Shown one piece after another: positions 35,273-43,378 of a stretch of 57,608 nucleotides of DNA. Source of the stretch: Rhodobacteraceae bacterium PARR1 (GTDB lineage Bacteria > Pseudomonadota > Alphaproteobacteria > Rhodobacterales > Rhodobacteraceae); contig NKIT01000010.1 of NCBI GenBank assembly GCA_002256185.1, forward strand, positions 1-57,608, given 5' to 3'. The notes under the pieces are model-generated. The model was given only the letters and a program-made list of their open reading frames with translations. It was not told the DNA's origin and ran no database searches. Numbering within the stretch: position 1 is the stretch's first letter; the number at the start of each line of letters is the position of its first letter. The translations under genes and the position numbers were made by a program.

Positions 35273-36091
35273 ATGCTGTTTGCCCGCCCCGACACCCTGA
35301 CACAGGCGATTGCGCTGCGGGCGCAGGGCTGCCGGGTCTTGGCGGGCGGGACCGACCTTTACCCCGGCGCAGGCGATCAGCTTTCGGGCGATGTCTTGGA
35401 CCTGACCGCCATCCCTGCCCTACGCGGCATCACCCAAGGCGCGGATGGCCTGCGGATAGGTGCCTGCACGACGTGGAGCGATCTGGCAGAGGCCACCCTT
35501 CCCCCCGCCCTCATCGCCCTGCAACAGGCGGCGCAGCAGGTCGGCGGACGACAGGTGCAGAACGCCGGAACGCTTGGCGGTAACCTCTGCAACGCCTCCC
35601 CGGCGGCAGATGGCGTGCCGCCCCTTCTGGCGCTGGATGCTGTGGTGGAATTGACAGGGTCGAACGGCGCACGGTCGCTGCCGCTGGCCGCATTCATCAC
35701 CGGCCCCCGCCGCACGGCGCTGGCGCAGGGGGAAATCCTGACCGCCATCACCCTGCCGCAAAGTGCCCTGACCGGGCGTTCCGCCTTTGTCAAACTGGGC
35801 GCGCGGGCGCATCTGGTGATTTCCATCGCTATGGTCGCGGCGCGTGTTTCGCTGGAACAGGGTCGCATTTCACACTGCGCCTTGGCCGTTGGCTCCTGCG
35901 GTCCCGTCGCCTGCCGCCTGCCACGGCTAGAGGCTGTGATCCTTGGCCTGACCCCGTCGCAAGCGTTGGAGCAGATCACCCCTGCCGCACTCGACGCCCT
36001 GTCCCCTATCGACGACATCCGCGCCACGGCTGCCTATCGGCGTGAGGCCGCCGCCGAACTCCTCCGCCGCGCTGTGTTGGAGGCCGCATGA
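35273..36091 (+). CDS. molybdenum hydroxylase FAD subunit (xanthine dehydrogenase family, medium)
   Basis: A 272-residue FAD-binding subunit. Start 35273 (MLFARPDTLTQAIALRAQG) begins the conserved fold; the frame open to 35075 overlaps the divergent regulator. FAD loops are VLAGGTDLYPG and NAGTLGGNLCNASPAADGVP. It carries electrons from the 2Fe-2S centres to an acceptor such as NAD or quinone. Its stop overlaps the next start (ATGA at 36088-36091), pairing it with the fused Fe-S/Mo subunit. It is the first gene of the long operon to 51623. Confidence 0.92.
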   Translation: MLFARPDTLTQAIALRAQGCRVLAGGTDLYPGAGDQLSGDVLDLTAIPALRGITQGADGLRIGACTTWSDLAEATLPPALIALQQAAQQVGGRQVQNAGTLGGNLCNASPAADGVPPLLALDAVVELTGSNGARSLPLAAFITGPRRTALAQGEILTAITLPQSALTGRSAFVKLGARAHLVISIAMVAARVSLEQGRISHCALAVGSCGPVACRLPRLEAVILGLTPSQALEQITPAALDALSPIDDIRATAAYRREAAAELLRRAVLEAA

Positions 36092-38757
36092 TCACCTTCA
36101 CCCTCAACGGCCAAGCCATCACCACCGACACCGCCCCCACCCGCCGCCTGTCCGAAGTGCTGCGTGAGGATTTGGGGATGAAAGGCACCAAGGTCGGCTG
36201 CGATGCGGGCGATTGTGGATCCTGCACCGTGCTGGTCGATGGCCGCGCAATGTGCGCCTGCCTGACCCCCGCCGCACGGGTCCAAGGTGCCCATGTCGAA
36301 ACGATTGAGGGCGAGACCCCCGAACTCACCCGCCTGCGCGCCGCCTTCCTGCGCCACGGCGCCGCGCAATGCGGCATCTGCACGCCGGGCATGCTGATGG
36401 CCGCCGTGGACCTCTTGGGCCGCAATCCCACACCAACCGAAACGCAAGCATCCGATGCGCTTGGCGGCGTGCTCTGTCGCTGCACCGGCTACCGCAAGAT
36501 CATCGCCGCCGTCTGCGACACCACCGATACCCCAGCGATCACCACCGGCGGCGTCGGCGCGGCCCTGCAACGGCTGGACGGCGCGGCCAAAGTGGCGGGC
36601 GATCTTTTCGGGGCCGATGTCGTGCCCGATGGCGCGCTGACACTGAAAGCGATCCGCTCGCCGCACCATCACGCCGCCTTCACCTTTGGCGACCTGACCG
36701 CCTATGGCCAGCGCCCTGGCATCGCCGCCGTCTTCACTGCCGCCGATATCCCCGGCATCAACCGCTTTGGCGTCATCCCGCCCTTCGCCGACCAACCCGC
36801 CATCGCCCCCAGCCCCGCGCGGTTCCGGGGCGAATGTGTGGCCTTGGTGGCGTTTGAACCGGGGGTGACCCCCGATACCGCTGACTTTCCGATCCACTGG
36901 CAAGAACGCCCCGCCCTGATGATCCCGGCCGAGGCTGAAACCGCTGCGCACCTGATCCACGCAAACCGCCCCGGCAACCGCCTGACCGAAGGCCGCGTGG
37001 TCAAGGGTGACGCCGCAAGCGCCCTCGCCGCCTCAGCCCATATTGTAGAAGGCGAGATCACCACCGCCTTCGTCGAACACGCCTATATCGAACCCGAGGC
37101 GGGTTCGGCATGGATGGAGCGCGATGTCCTCAACATCCGCGCCTGCACCCAAGCCCCGGTGATGGACCGCGACGACACCGCCGCGATCCTTGGCCTGCCT
37201 GTGGACAAGGTCCGCATCAGGCCCAGCGCCGTCGGTGGCGGCTTCGGCTCCAAACTGGATATCAGCCTGCAACCCCTGCTTGGCCTTGTGGCAATGAAAA
37301 CCGGACGGCCCGTGCGGATGACCTACACACGCCAAGAAAGCATGGTCTCCACCACCAAACGCCACCCCGCCGAAATCCGGGGCCGCATCGGCTGCGACGC
37401 CACAGGCCGGATCACGGCGGTCGACTTCGAAGGCCGTTTCGATACCGGCGCTTATGCAAGCTGGGGACCGACCGTGGCCAACCGCGTCCCGGTCCATGCC
37501 TCTGGCCCCTACCTGACCCCGCATGTCCACGCCCGCGCCCGCGCCATCCACACCAACGGCCCTGTCTCTGGCGCGTTCAGGGGGTTCGGCGTGCCACAGG
37601 CAGCGATCTGGCAAGAAACGCTCTACGACCAACTCGCCGACAAGGCCGGGATCGACAGGCTGGAATTCCGCATCCTGAACGCCCTCAGCGATGGCGACCA
37701 ATCCGCCACCGGCCAGGTGATGCAGGCCACCGGCATCCGCCAATGTCTTGAGTCGCTCCGCCCCCATTGGCACCGCGCCTTGGCCGAAGCGCGGGGCAAA
37801 CCCGGACGCGGCGTCGGCATTGCCTCCTGCTGGTATGGCTGCGGGAACACGTCTTTGCCCAACCCCTCCACCATCCGCATTGGCATCACCGCGCAAGGCG
37901 ACATTGTCCTGCACCAAGGCGCCACAGACATCGGCCAAGGCTCCAACACCGTCATCCCCCAGATCGCCGCTGAGGCACTGGGTCTGCCCATCGAACACTT
38001 CCACCTGATCGGCCCGGATACCTTCCTGACCCCGGATGCCGGCAAAACCTCAGCCAGCCGACAAACCTATGTCTCCGGCCGCGCCGCCCATGACACCGCT
38101 CGCGCGCTGCGGGCGATCATCCTGCGGCTGGCCAATGCATCCGACGCCGCCAGCCTGTCGCTCACCAACGGCACCCTGACCGTCACCGAAGGCACCATCC
38201 GCCGCGACATCGCCCTTGGCAAACTCCCAACCGGCGCAGATGGCTATGTCCTGCACGCCGAAGAAACCTATGACCCCCCCACCGCGCCCTTGGACGCAAA
38301 CGGCCAAGGCAAACCCTACGCCGTCTACGGCTACGGCGCGCAACTGGTGGAACTCTGCGTTGAGCCCACCCTCGGCACCGTCAAACTGCTGAAAATCACC
38401 GCCGCCCATGACGTGGGGCGCGCCATCAACCCCCAACTCGCCGAAGGCCAGATCGAAGGCGGCATCGCCCAAGGCATCGGCCTTGCCCTGATGGAGGAAT
38501 ACCTTCCCGGTCGCACCGAAAACCTGCACGACTACCTGATCCCCACCACGGGCGACGTCCCGCCCATCCAATCAATCCTCATGGAAATCCGCGATCCCGA
38601 AGGCCCCTTCGGCGCGAAAGGCTTGGGCGAGCATGTCCTGATCCCCACCGCCCCCGCCATCCTCAACGCCATCCGCCACGCCACCGGGGCCAAGATCACC
38701 CGCCTGCCCGCCCTCCCCCACCGCATCCTCGCCGCGATCCAAGGGGCAAAGCCATGA
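36088..38757 (+). CDS. molybdenum hydroxylase, fused 2Fe-2S and molybdopterin subunits
   Basis: An 889-residue fusion of the small and large subunits. Residues 1-150 hold a plant-type 2Fe-2S site (C38, C43, C46, C58) and a second 2Fe-2S site (C95, C98, C130, C132). Residues ~160-889 are the molybdopterin subunit with VGGGFGSKLD, GPVSGAFRGFGVPQ, QGATDIGQGSNTV and GAKGLGE, where E848 is the expected catalytic base. The GAFRGFG loop is of xanthine/nicotinate hydroxylase type; the AYxCSFR loop of CO dehydrogenase is absent. The enzyme should add a water-derived hydroxyl to a heteroaromatic carbon. The neighbours suggest a pyridine-type ring, but purines cannot be excluded. Confidence 0.92.
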   Translation: MITFTLNGQAITTDTAPTRRLSEVLREDLGMKGTKVGCDAGDCGSCTVLVDGRAMCACLTPAARVQGAHVETIEGETPELTRLRAAFLRHGAAQCGICTPGMLMAAVDLLGRNPTPTETQASDALGGVLCRCTGYRKIIAAVCDTTDTPAITTGGVGAALQRLDGAAKVAGDLFGADVVPDGALTLKAIRSPHHHAAFTFGDLTAYGQRPGIAAVFTAADIPGINRFGVIPPFADQPAIAPSPARFRGECVALVAFEPGVTPDTADFPIHWQERPALMIPAEAETAAHLIHANRPGNRLTEGRVVKGDAASALAASAHIVEGEITTAFVEHAYIEPEAGSAWMERDVLNIRACTQAPVMDRDDTAAILGLPVDKVRIRPSAVGGGFGSKLDISLQPLLGLVAMKTGRPVRMTYTRQESMVSTTKRHPAEIRGRIGCDATGRITAVDFEGRFDTGAYASWGPTVANRVPVHASGPYLTPHVHARARAIHTNGPVSGAFRGFGVPQAAIWQETLYDQLADKAGIDRLEFRILNALSDGDQSATGQVMQATGIRQCLESLRPHWHRALAEARGKPGRGVGIASCWYGCGNTSLPNPSTIRIGITAQGDIVLHQGATDIGQGSNTVIPQIAAEALGLPIEHFHLIGPDTFLTPDAGKTSASRQTYVSGRAAHDTARALRAIILRLANASDAASLSLTNGTLTVTEGTIRRDIALGKLPTGADGYVLHAEETYDPPTAPLDANGQGKPYAVYGYGAQLVELCVEPTLGTVKLLKITAAHDVGRAINPQLAEGQIEGGIAQGIGLALMEEYLPGRTENLHDYLIPTTGDVPPIQSILMEIRDPEGPFGAKGLGEHVLIPTAPAILNAIRHATGAKITRLPALPHRILAAIQGAKP

Positions 38758-38762
38758 CCCCA

Positions 38763-38816
38763 CATTTTCTGTCCCCCAATATCCTCGGGAGGTCTGGAGG
38801 GCAGACAGCCCTCCAG
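38763..38816 (-). repeat. 54-nt hairpin repeat, copy 2 of 3
   Basis: On the minus strand a 9-bp hairpin (CTGGAGGGC, loop TGTCT, GCCCTCCAG) is followed by a 31-nt tail with CCCGAGGATATT and GACAGAAAATG. Same length and order as the copy before recF. No minus-strand gene begins at its ATG. Confidence 0.75.
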
Positions 38817-38847
38817 CCTTCAGCACAAAACCTCAGACGTCAGAACC

Positions 38848-38886
38848 ATCCCCTCACCCTACCCCTCTCCCCCAAGGGAAGAGGGA
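38848..38886 (+). repeat. C-rich repeat B, forward copy
   Basis: A CCCTCACCC-N-CCCTCTCCCCC-AAGGG-AGAGGG type element, internally self-complementary (CCCTCT with AGAGGG-like arm). An inverted copy lies at 39021-39060. Confidence 0.65.
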
Positions 38887-38927
38887 ATCGCGCCCCACAT
38901 CAGGCCGCTCTCCTCCGCGCAACCCCC

Positions 38928-38981
38928 CATCTCCTTTGCTTAAATATCCTCGGGTGGTCCGGAGGGCAGACAGCCCTCCGG
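38928..38981 (-). repeat. 54-nt hairpin repeat, copy 3 of 3
   Basis: On the minus strand CCGGAGGGC, loop TGTCT, GCCCTCCGG forms a perfect 9-bp hairpin followed by ACCACCCGAGGATATTT and a diverged end finishing in GGAGATG. The hairpin loop is identical to copy 2. Confidence 0.75.
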
Positions 38982-39020
38982 GGCCAGCCACGGAAACCGA
39001 CAGCACAAGTCCGCACCCAT

Positions 39021-39060
39021 CCCCCTCTCCCCTCGGGGGAGAGGGCCGGGGTGAGGGGGC
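39021..39060 (-). repeat. C-rich repeat B, inverted copy
   Basis: The reverse complement reads CCCTCACCCCGGCCCTCTCC then CCCGAGGGGAGAGGG, matching the forward copy at 38848-38886 with few changes. It ends 4 nt before the next start codon and its plus-strand GAGGGGGC supplies the likely ribosome-binding site. Confidence 0.65.
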
Positions 39061-39064
39061 AGCC

Positions 39065-40498
39065 ATGACCGCCCAGGAAAAAATCCGCTGCGATGCCTGC
39101 CCGGTGATGTGCTTCATCGCCCCCGGCCAGACCGGGGCTTGTGACCGTTATGCCAATGACGCGGGGCGGATTGTCCGCACCGATCCTGTGCTGATGCTGA
39201 CCCATGCGCTGCAAGGTGGCGAACGGATCATCCCCTTCGCCGCCGCCGATTGGCAGGACGGGTTTGTGCCGCAGGATACGATGGTCACCGGCATCGGGTC
39301 GGGCACCACTTACCCCGATTACAAACCCGCGCCCTTTATCGTGTCCTCACAGGTCGACGGCGCGGATATGGTCACCGTGGTGACCGAGGCGATCTTTTCC
39401 TATTGCGGCGTTAAGGTGAAGATCGACACCGACCGCCACCTTGGCCCCGAAGGCGCGGTGGTCCGTGTCGATGGTGAACCTGTCGGCCATGTCACCACCG
39501 CGGAATATGGCAGCCAGATGCTGTCGCTTGGCGGGGTGCATCACCTGACCGGCGGCGGCAAGGCCGAAGGCCGCGTCACCTGTGCCGCGATGCTGGCGCT
39601 GTGCAACCGCGACCCCGTGACGCTGACCATCGACGGTGGATCGACCGTCACGGTGCAGGCAGGCCAGCCGCCCATCGTGGACGGCACCCCCGAACGGCGC
39701 ATGCGCGTCGGCTGTGGCTCGGCCACCATCGGCATGTTCGCCAGCCAATGGCAGGGCTTGGTTGATGAGGTCGTCGTCGTCGATGACCATATCACCGGCG
39801 TTGTCAGCGAACATCAGGCGGGCAAGGTGATCGGCTGGCCCGCCACCGGCATCCGCATCAAGGGCCACCGCTCCACCCCTGGCCGCTACTTCCGCGTGTC
39901 GGAACCGGGGTTGGGCTGGGGCGGCACGCGGCTCAGCGATCCTTTGGAAATCCTCGGCCCGTGGAACGCGGCAAAGGGCGCGCGGCCCGGATTGCGGCTG
40001 TTGATGGTCTCTACGACGGGCGAGGAATACGGCTACTACGTGCTGGATCAGTCTCTAACCCCGCAAAAACACCCCCTGCCGCCGGAATTGGAACCCTCTG
40101 TCAAGTTGATTGACGAAAATTGCGAACCCTCGCTTTGCACCGTTCTGTTCATGGGGGGCGCGGGGGGAAGTTTGCGCGCAGGGGTGACCAAGAACCCGGT
40201 ACGGTTGACGCGGTCCGTGCAGGGGAAAGAGACGCGACTGACCTGCGGCGGGGCCGAATGCTATGTCTGGCCGGGCGGCGGGATCACCTTCATGGTTGAT
40301 GTGCTTGACCTGCCGCCGGGCAGTTTCGGCTATGTCCCCACACCCGCGCTGGTGGCCCCGTTGGAGTTCACCCTGCCACGGAATGCCTACCTGCGCCTTG
40401 GCGGGCATGATGAGGCGATCCGCTCCCTCCCCGACATCCTGCAAAACGGCGGCGAATACCCCACCGCCGCGAAACTCCATCCAAGGGGGCGGGGATGA
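39065..40498 (+). CDS. 6-hydroxynicotinate-reductase-like iron-sulfur protein
   Basis: A 477-residue cytosolic protein; the start at 39065 excludes 43 repeat-derived residues. The N-terminus has IRCDACPVMCFI and GACDRY, giving C9-x2-C12-x3-C16-x9-C26, a 4Fe-4S motif; more cysteines sit in NCEPSLC and TCGGAECY near the C-terminus. I recognise the sequence style as that of proteins called 6-hydroxynicotinate reductase, after the Eubacterium barkeri enzyme that reduces 6-hydroxynicotinate to 1,4,5,6-tetrahydro-6-oxonicotinate and is known to hold Fe-S clusters and a covalently bound flavin. GSGTTYPDYKPAPF (78-91) includes S79-G-T-T82, loosely like an ApbE flavinylation site. Stop overlaps the next start (ATGA). 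Family call fairly firm, substrate inferred. Confidence 0.7.
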   Translation: MTAQEKIRCDACPVMCFIAPGQTGACDRYANDAGRIVRTDPVLMLTHALQGGERIIPFAAADWQDGFVPQDTMVTGIGSGTTYPDYKPAPFIVSSQVDGADMVTVVTEAIFSYCGVKVKIDTDRHLGPEGAVVRVDGEPVGHVTTAEYGSQMLSLGGVHHLTGGGKAEGRVTCAAMLALCNRDPVTLTIDGGSTVTVQAGQPPIVDGTPERRMRVGCGSATIGMFASQWQGLVDEVVVVDDHITGVVSEHQAGKVIGWPATGIRIKGHRSTPGRYFRVSEPGLGWGGTRLSDPLEILGPWNAAKGARPGLRLLMVSTTGEEYGYYVLDQSLTPQKHPLPPELEPSVKLIDENCEPSLCTVLFMGGAGGSLRAGVTKNPVRLTRSVQGKETRLTCGGAECYVWPGGGITFMVDVLDLPPGSFGYVPTPALVAPLEFTLPRNAYLRLGGHDEAIRSLPDILQNGGEYPTAAKLHPRGRG

Positions 40499-41319
40499 GC
40501 GCGCAGGCCACATGGCTTCCGGGGGGGCGATTGCATCTCAATCACGGGCCGATTGACCTGATCCTGCAAGGCTGGGGCGATGCGCGGGCGCTGCGCGCGG
40601 GATATGCGGCGGCGGCGGACAGATTCGACACTATTCTTGCCGAATTGGTGTCTGAACTACCGGCTTTGCGCTGCCCAAGCACCCCCGTCACCGGCCCCAC
40701 CGCACGGCTGATGGCCGCAGCGGTGGCCCCCTTCCGCCCCACCTTCCTGACCCCGATGGCCGCTGTGGCGGGGGCGGTCGCCGACACCATCCTGCGCGCT
40801 TTTGTCCGTCCCGGCATCACCCGCGCCTATGCCAACAACGGCGGCGACATCGCGCTGCATCTGGACCCCGGCGAGCACCTGACCTGCGCCATCGCGGGGG
40901 CAGGGGGCAGCGTCACGATCCATGCCGCAGACCGGGTGCGCGGCATTGCCACCTCGGGTTGGCGGGGGCGCAGTTGGTCGCTGGGCATTGCGGATTCAGT
41001 CACTATCCTTGCCAAAACAGCGGCTGAGGCCGATGCGGCAGCGACCATCGTGGCCAATGCGGTGGACTTGCCCGGCCATCCCGGCATCACCCGCCGCCCC
41101 GCGCAAGACTTGCAAGCCGACAGCGACCTTGGCCCCCGTCTGGTCACCACCGCAGTCGCTTCCCTGACCACAACCGAGGCTCAAACCGCCGTAGACCGCG
41201 GCGCAGCCACGGGGCAGGCGGCCCTGTCGCGCGGGCTGATCGACGGGGCGCTGATTTTCCTGCACCCTGCGGTGCGAACCCTTGGCACCCTGCGCCTGAA
41301 GGAGCCTGAACTTGCCTGA
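40495..41319 (+). CDS. UPF0280-family protein (ApbE-like fold)
   Basis: A 274-residue protein of the UPF0280 group. The core FLTPMAAVAGAVADTILRAF and YANNGGDIALHLDPGEH (about 80-125) resembles the ApbE flavin transferase fold, where the equivalent segment binds FAD and the NxGGD loop faces the nucleotide; VRGIATSGWRGRSWSLGIAD also parallels ApbE. No function is settled for UPF0280. Its 4-nt overlap with a relative of an enzyme that carries covalent flavin suggests it could attach that flavin; this is inference. The stop overlaps the next gene's TTG start by 8 nt. Confidence 0.8.
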   Translation: MSAQATWLPGGRLHLNHGPIDLILQGWGDARALRAGYAAAADRFDTILAELVSELPALRCPSTPVTGPTARLMAAAVAPFRPTFLTPMAAVAGAVADTILRAFVRPGITRAYANNGGDIALHLDPGEHLTCAIAGAGGSVTIHAADRVRGIATSGWRGRSWSLGIADSVTILAKTAAEADAAATIVANAVDLPGHPGITRRPAQDLQADSDLGPRLVTTAVASLTTTEAQTAVDRGAATGQAALSRGLIDGALIFLHPAVRTLGTLRLKEPELA

Positions 41320-41893
41320 CTTCCCCCTCCGCCGCATCACCACCCAAATCGAGGAGATCCACCACGAAGGTGGTCCCCTCGCCACCCCGCCCGCCCTGCG
41401 CGGCGCGATCATCGCCGTGGTGGGCAACCCCTTTGCCGGACGCTACGAGCCCGATTTGCAGCCCGCGATGGAGGCGCTGAAACCCCTCGCCCTGCTGTTG
41501 ACCGACCGTCTGGTCGCGGCGCTCGGCGGGCGCGACGGCATTGATGCCTATGGCAAGGGTGCCATCGTAGGCGAAGGCGGCGAAAGCGAACATGGCGCTT
41601 TGTGGCATGTCGCAGGCGGTTACGGGATGCGCGACCGTCTGGGCGAATGTCGGGCCATCGTGCCATCGGCGATGAAGGTGGGCGGCATCGGGTCCACGTT
41701 GGACGTTCCGCTTGGCCATCTGAACGCCGCCTATGTGCGGTCGCGTTTTGACGTGATCACCGTGCGGATGGAGGACGCGCCGAAAGCGAATGAGATGGCG
41801 CTGGTCTTGGCCATGGCGCGCGGCGGACGGGTCCATAGCCGGATGGGCGGGCTGGAGGTGTGGCAAGTGAAAGGTGAGGACGGGCTAAGATGA
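41312..41893 (+). CDS. amino acid synthesis family protein (PF06684, DUF1185)
   Basis: A 193-residue protein beginning at TTG 41312, supported by GGAG 8 nt upstream and because PDFPLRRITTQIEEIHHEGG aligns with the usual start of the family. Other family segments are GAIIAVVGNPFAGRYEPDL, VGEGGESEHGALWHVAGGYG, AIVPSAMKVGGIGSTLDVPL and SRFDVITVRMEDAPKANEMA. Known structures of the family show a variant of the chorismate-mutase fold with unknown activity; the name rests on Pfam guesswork. In this operon it might act on the ring-opened or reduced acid. It overlaps the next gene by 4 nt. Confidence 0.85.
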   Translation: MPDFPLRRITTQIEEIHHEGGPLATPPALRGAIIAVVGNPFAGRYEPDLQPAMEALKPLALLLTDRLVAALGGRDGIDAYGKGAIVGEGGESEHGALWHVAGGYGMRDRLGECRAIVPSAMKVGGIGSTLDVPLGHLNAAYVRSRFDVITVRMEDAPKANEMALVLAMARGGRVHSRMGGLEVWQVKGEDGLR

Positions 41894-43290
41894 TCCAACC
41901 GCACCGCCCATATCCCCTCAAGGGAATTTTTCAGGGGTTAGCAAAACCTCTTGGGGCGGTGCCTGTGGTTTTTCTTTTGCCCTCGGTCGCCTTTGCCTGT
42001 GCCCTGCCGCCGTCGATCATCCTGACCCTGCCGACGGGTTGGTATATGACCGGGGCGGCGCTGACGGTGTTGCTGACGGCCCTTTTCGGTGCGGCGGCGG
42101 ATCGGTTGCCGGACCCGCAACCGCGGCTTTTGTGGCAGCGCAAAGTGATCTTGCCGGAAACGCTGACCTCTTATGTCGCGTTCCTGTGCTTCCTTGGCTT
42201 GCTCGCGGTCGGTTGGCTGGGCGCGCGGGATCCGATGCACAATCTGATGACGCTGGTGTTCTGGACCGGGGTTTGGATCGCACTGCCGCTTGGGTCGATG
42301 CTTTTGGGCAATCTGTGGCGGCCGTTGAACCCCTGGACAGGCCCGGTGCGGATCACCCGGACGCTGCTGAACCGGACCGGCAGTATTGGCCTGAAACGCC
42401 TTGGCCATCTGCCTGCCGTGCTGGGCTATGGCGGCTTTGTCTGGTTCCAGATCATCTCGATGGCGCCGGATGATCCCTTTGTGCTGGCCACGGCCGCCGC
42501 CGCCTATTGGCTGGTGATCTTTGCCTTTGCGGTGCTGGAGGGCGAGGAGTGGCTGCAAAAGGGCGAGTTTCTGACCGTCCTGATGGGTTGGCTGTCGCGC
42601 GTCTCGCCCTTGTGGCTGGACATTACGGGGCCAAAGGCGCGGTTGATGCTGGGCTGGCCGGGGGCGCAGGTGCTGCGGATGCAGGCGCTGACCCGCAGTG
42701 AAATTGCGCTGGTGACGATGGCCTTGGCGGCGCTGACCTTTGACGGGCTGGCAGAGACGTTCTGGTGGCAGGCCATCATCGGGGAAAACCCGCTGGAACC
42801 CACCGGGCGATCTGGCGTGATGCGGGACAACTCGCTGGGGCTGCTGCTGGCTTGGGCGCTGACGGCGGGCACGATCCTTGGCGCGATCCGGTTGGGGCAA
42901 TGGTTCGGCGGGCGCTTTGCCACCGGGCCGATCATGCTGTCCTTTCTGGCCATCGCCGCCGGCTACCATGCCGCGCATAATCTGGTGACCCTGCTGACCG
43001 CCGGGCAATACACCCTTGCCGCGCTGAATGATCCGCTGTTCCGGGGGGACAGTATCCTTGGCCTGTCGGAATTCTTCGTCTCTTTCGGTTTCCTGACCGA
43101 TGCCGGGACCATGCCCTTGATCTATGCCGCGCAATTCGCGGCGATCCTGCTGGCGCATCTTTTGGCGGTGTATCTGAGTCTGAAACTGGCCGGGCACGCC
43201 CCCGCCAAGGCGCATCTGCCCCTGACCGTCCTGATGGTGGGTTACACAACCTTGGGGTTGTGGTTGCTGTCCACCGCGCGAAGTGCTTGA
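41890..43290 (+). CDS. polytopic membrane protein, fenitrothion-hydrolase-like family
   Basis: A 466-residue inner-membrane protein with about eleven hydrophobic segments. The parts DPMHNLMTLVFWTGVWIALP, LLGNLWRPLNPWTGP and GYHAAHNLVTLLTAGQYTLA with NDPLFRGDSILGL resemble membrane proteins labelled fenitrothion hydrolase in actinobacteria (LLGNLW-xNPW, a conserved AH pair, SDPLGRGWDLFG). The conserved histidine pair in the membrane hints at a metal- or substrate-binding site rather than a simple carrier. Role here unknown: a lactam/ester hydrolase, a transporter, or an electron-transfer membrane partner are all open. It is overlapped by 4 nt with the DUF1185 gene and followed by an 88-nt gap. 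Confidence 0.65.
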   Translation: MIQPHRPYPLKGIFQGLAKPLGAVPVVFLLPSVAFACALPPSIILTLPTGWYMTGAALTVLLTALFGAAADRLPDPQPRLLWQRKVILPETLTSYVAFLCFLGLLAVGWLGARDPMHNLMTLVFWTGVWIALPLGSMLLGNLWRPLNPWTGPVRITRTLLNRTGSIGLKRLGHLPAVLGYGGFVWFQIISMAPDDPFVLATAAAAYWLVIFAFAVLEGEEWLQKGEFLTVLMGWLSRVSPLWLDITGPKARLMLGWPGAQVLRMQALTRSEIALVTMALAALTFDGLAETFWWQAIIGENPLEPTGRSGVMRDNSLGLLLAWALTAGTILGAIRLGQWFGGRFATGPIMLSFLAIAAGYHAAHNLVTLLTAGQYTLAALNDPLFRGDSILGLSEFFVSFGFLTDAGTMPLIYAAQFAAILLAHLLAVYLSLKLAGHAPAKAHLPLTVLMVGYTTLGLWLLSTARSA

Positions 43291-43378
43291 AATGGCAGAA
43301 AGTTTCAGACCGATACCAACACGTTTCAACCAAGGGCCCGCAAGAAAGACGGACCCGATCACCAGCGGAGAGAAGACC

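Larger units (their letters stand above)
38758..39064. other. 307-nt repeat-filled gap inside the heterocycle operon
   Basis: The gap between the molybdenum hydroxylase and the reductase gene holds two modules, each in the order 54-nt hairpin repeat, CAGCACAA, C-rich repeat B; in the second module B is inverted. No reading frame in it looks real, and the Ser/Pro/Gly-rich frame leading into the reductase gene is translated repeat. No promoter was recognised. Confidence 0.7.

Noticed and set aside
36088-38757. CO dehydrogenase large subunit
   Set aside because: The AYxCSFR active-site loop is absent; GAFRGFG is present, as in xanthine/nicotinate-type hydroxylases.
38936-39064. 43-residue Ser/Pro/Gly leader on the reductase
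   Set aside because: It is translated repeat DNA; the conserved protein begins at 39065.
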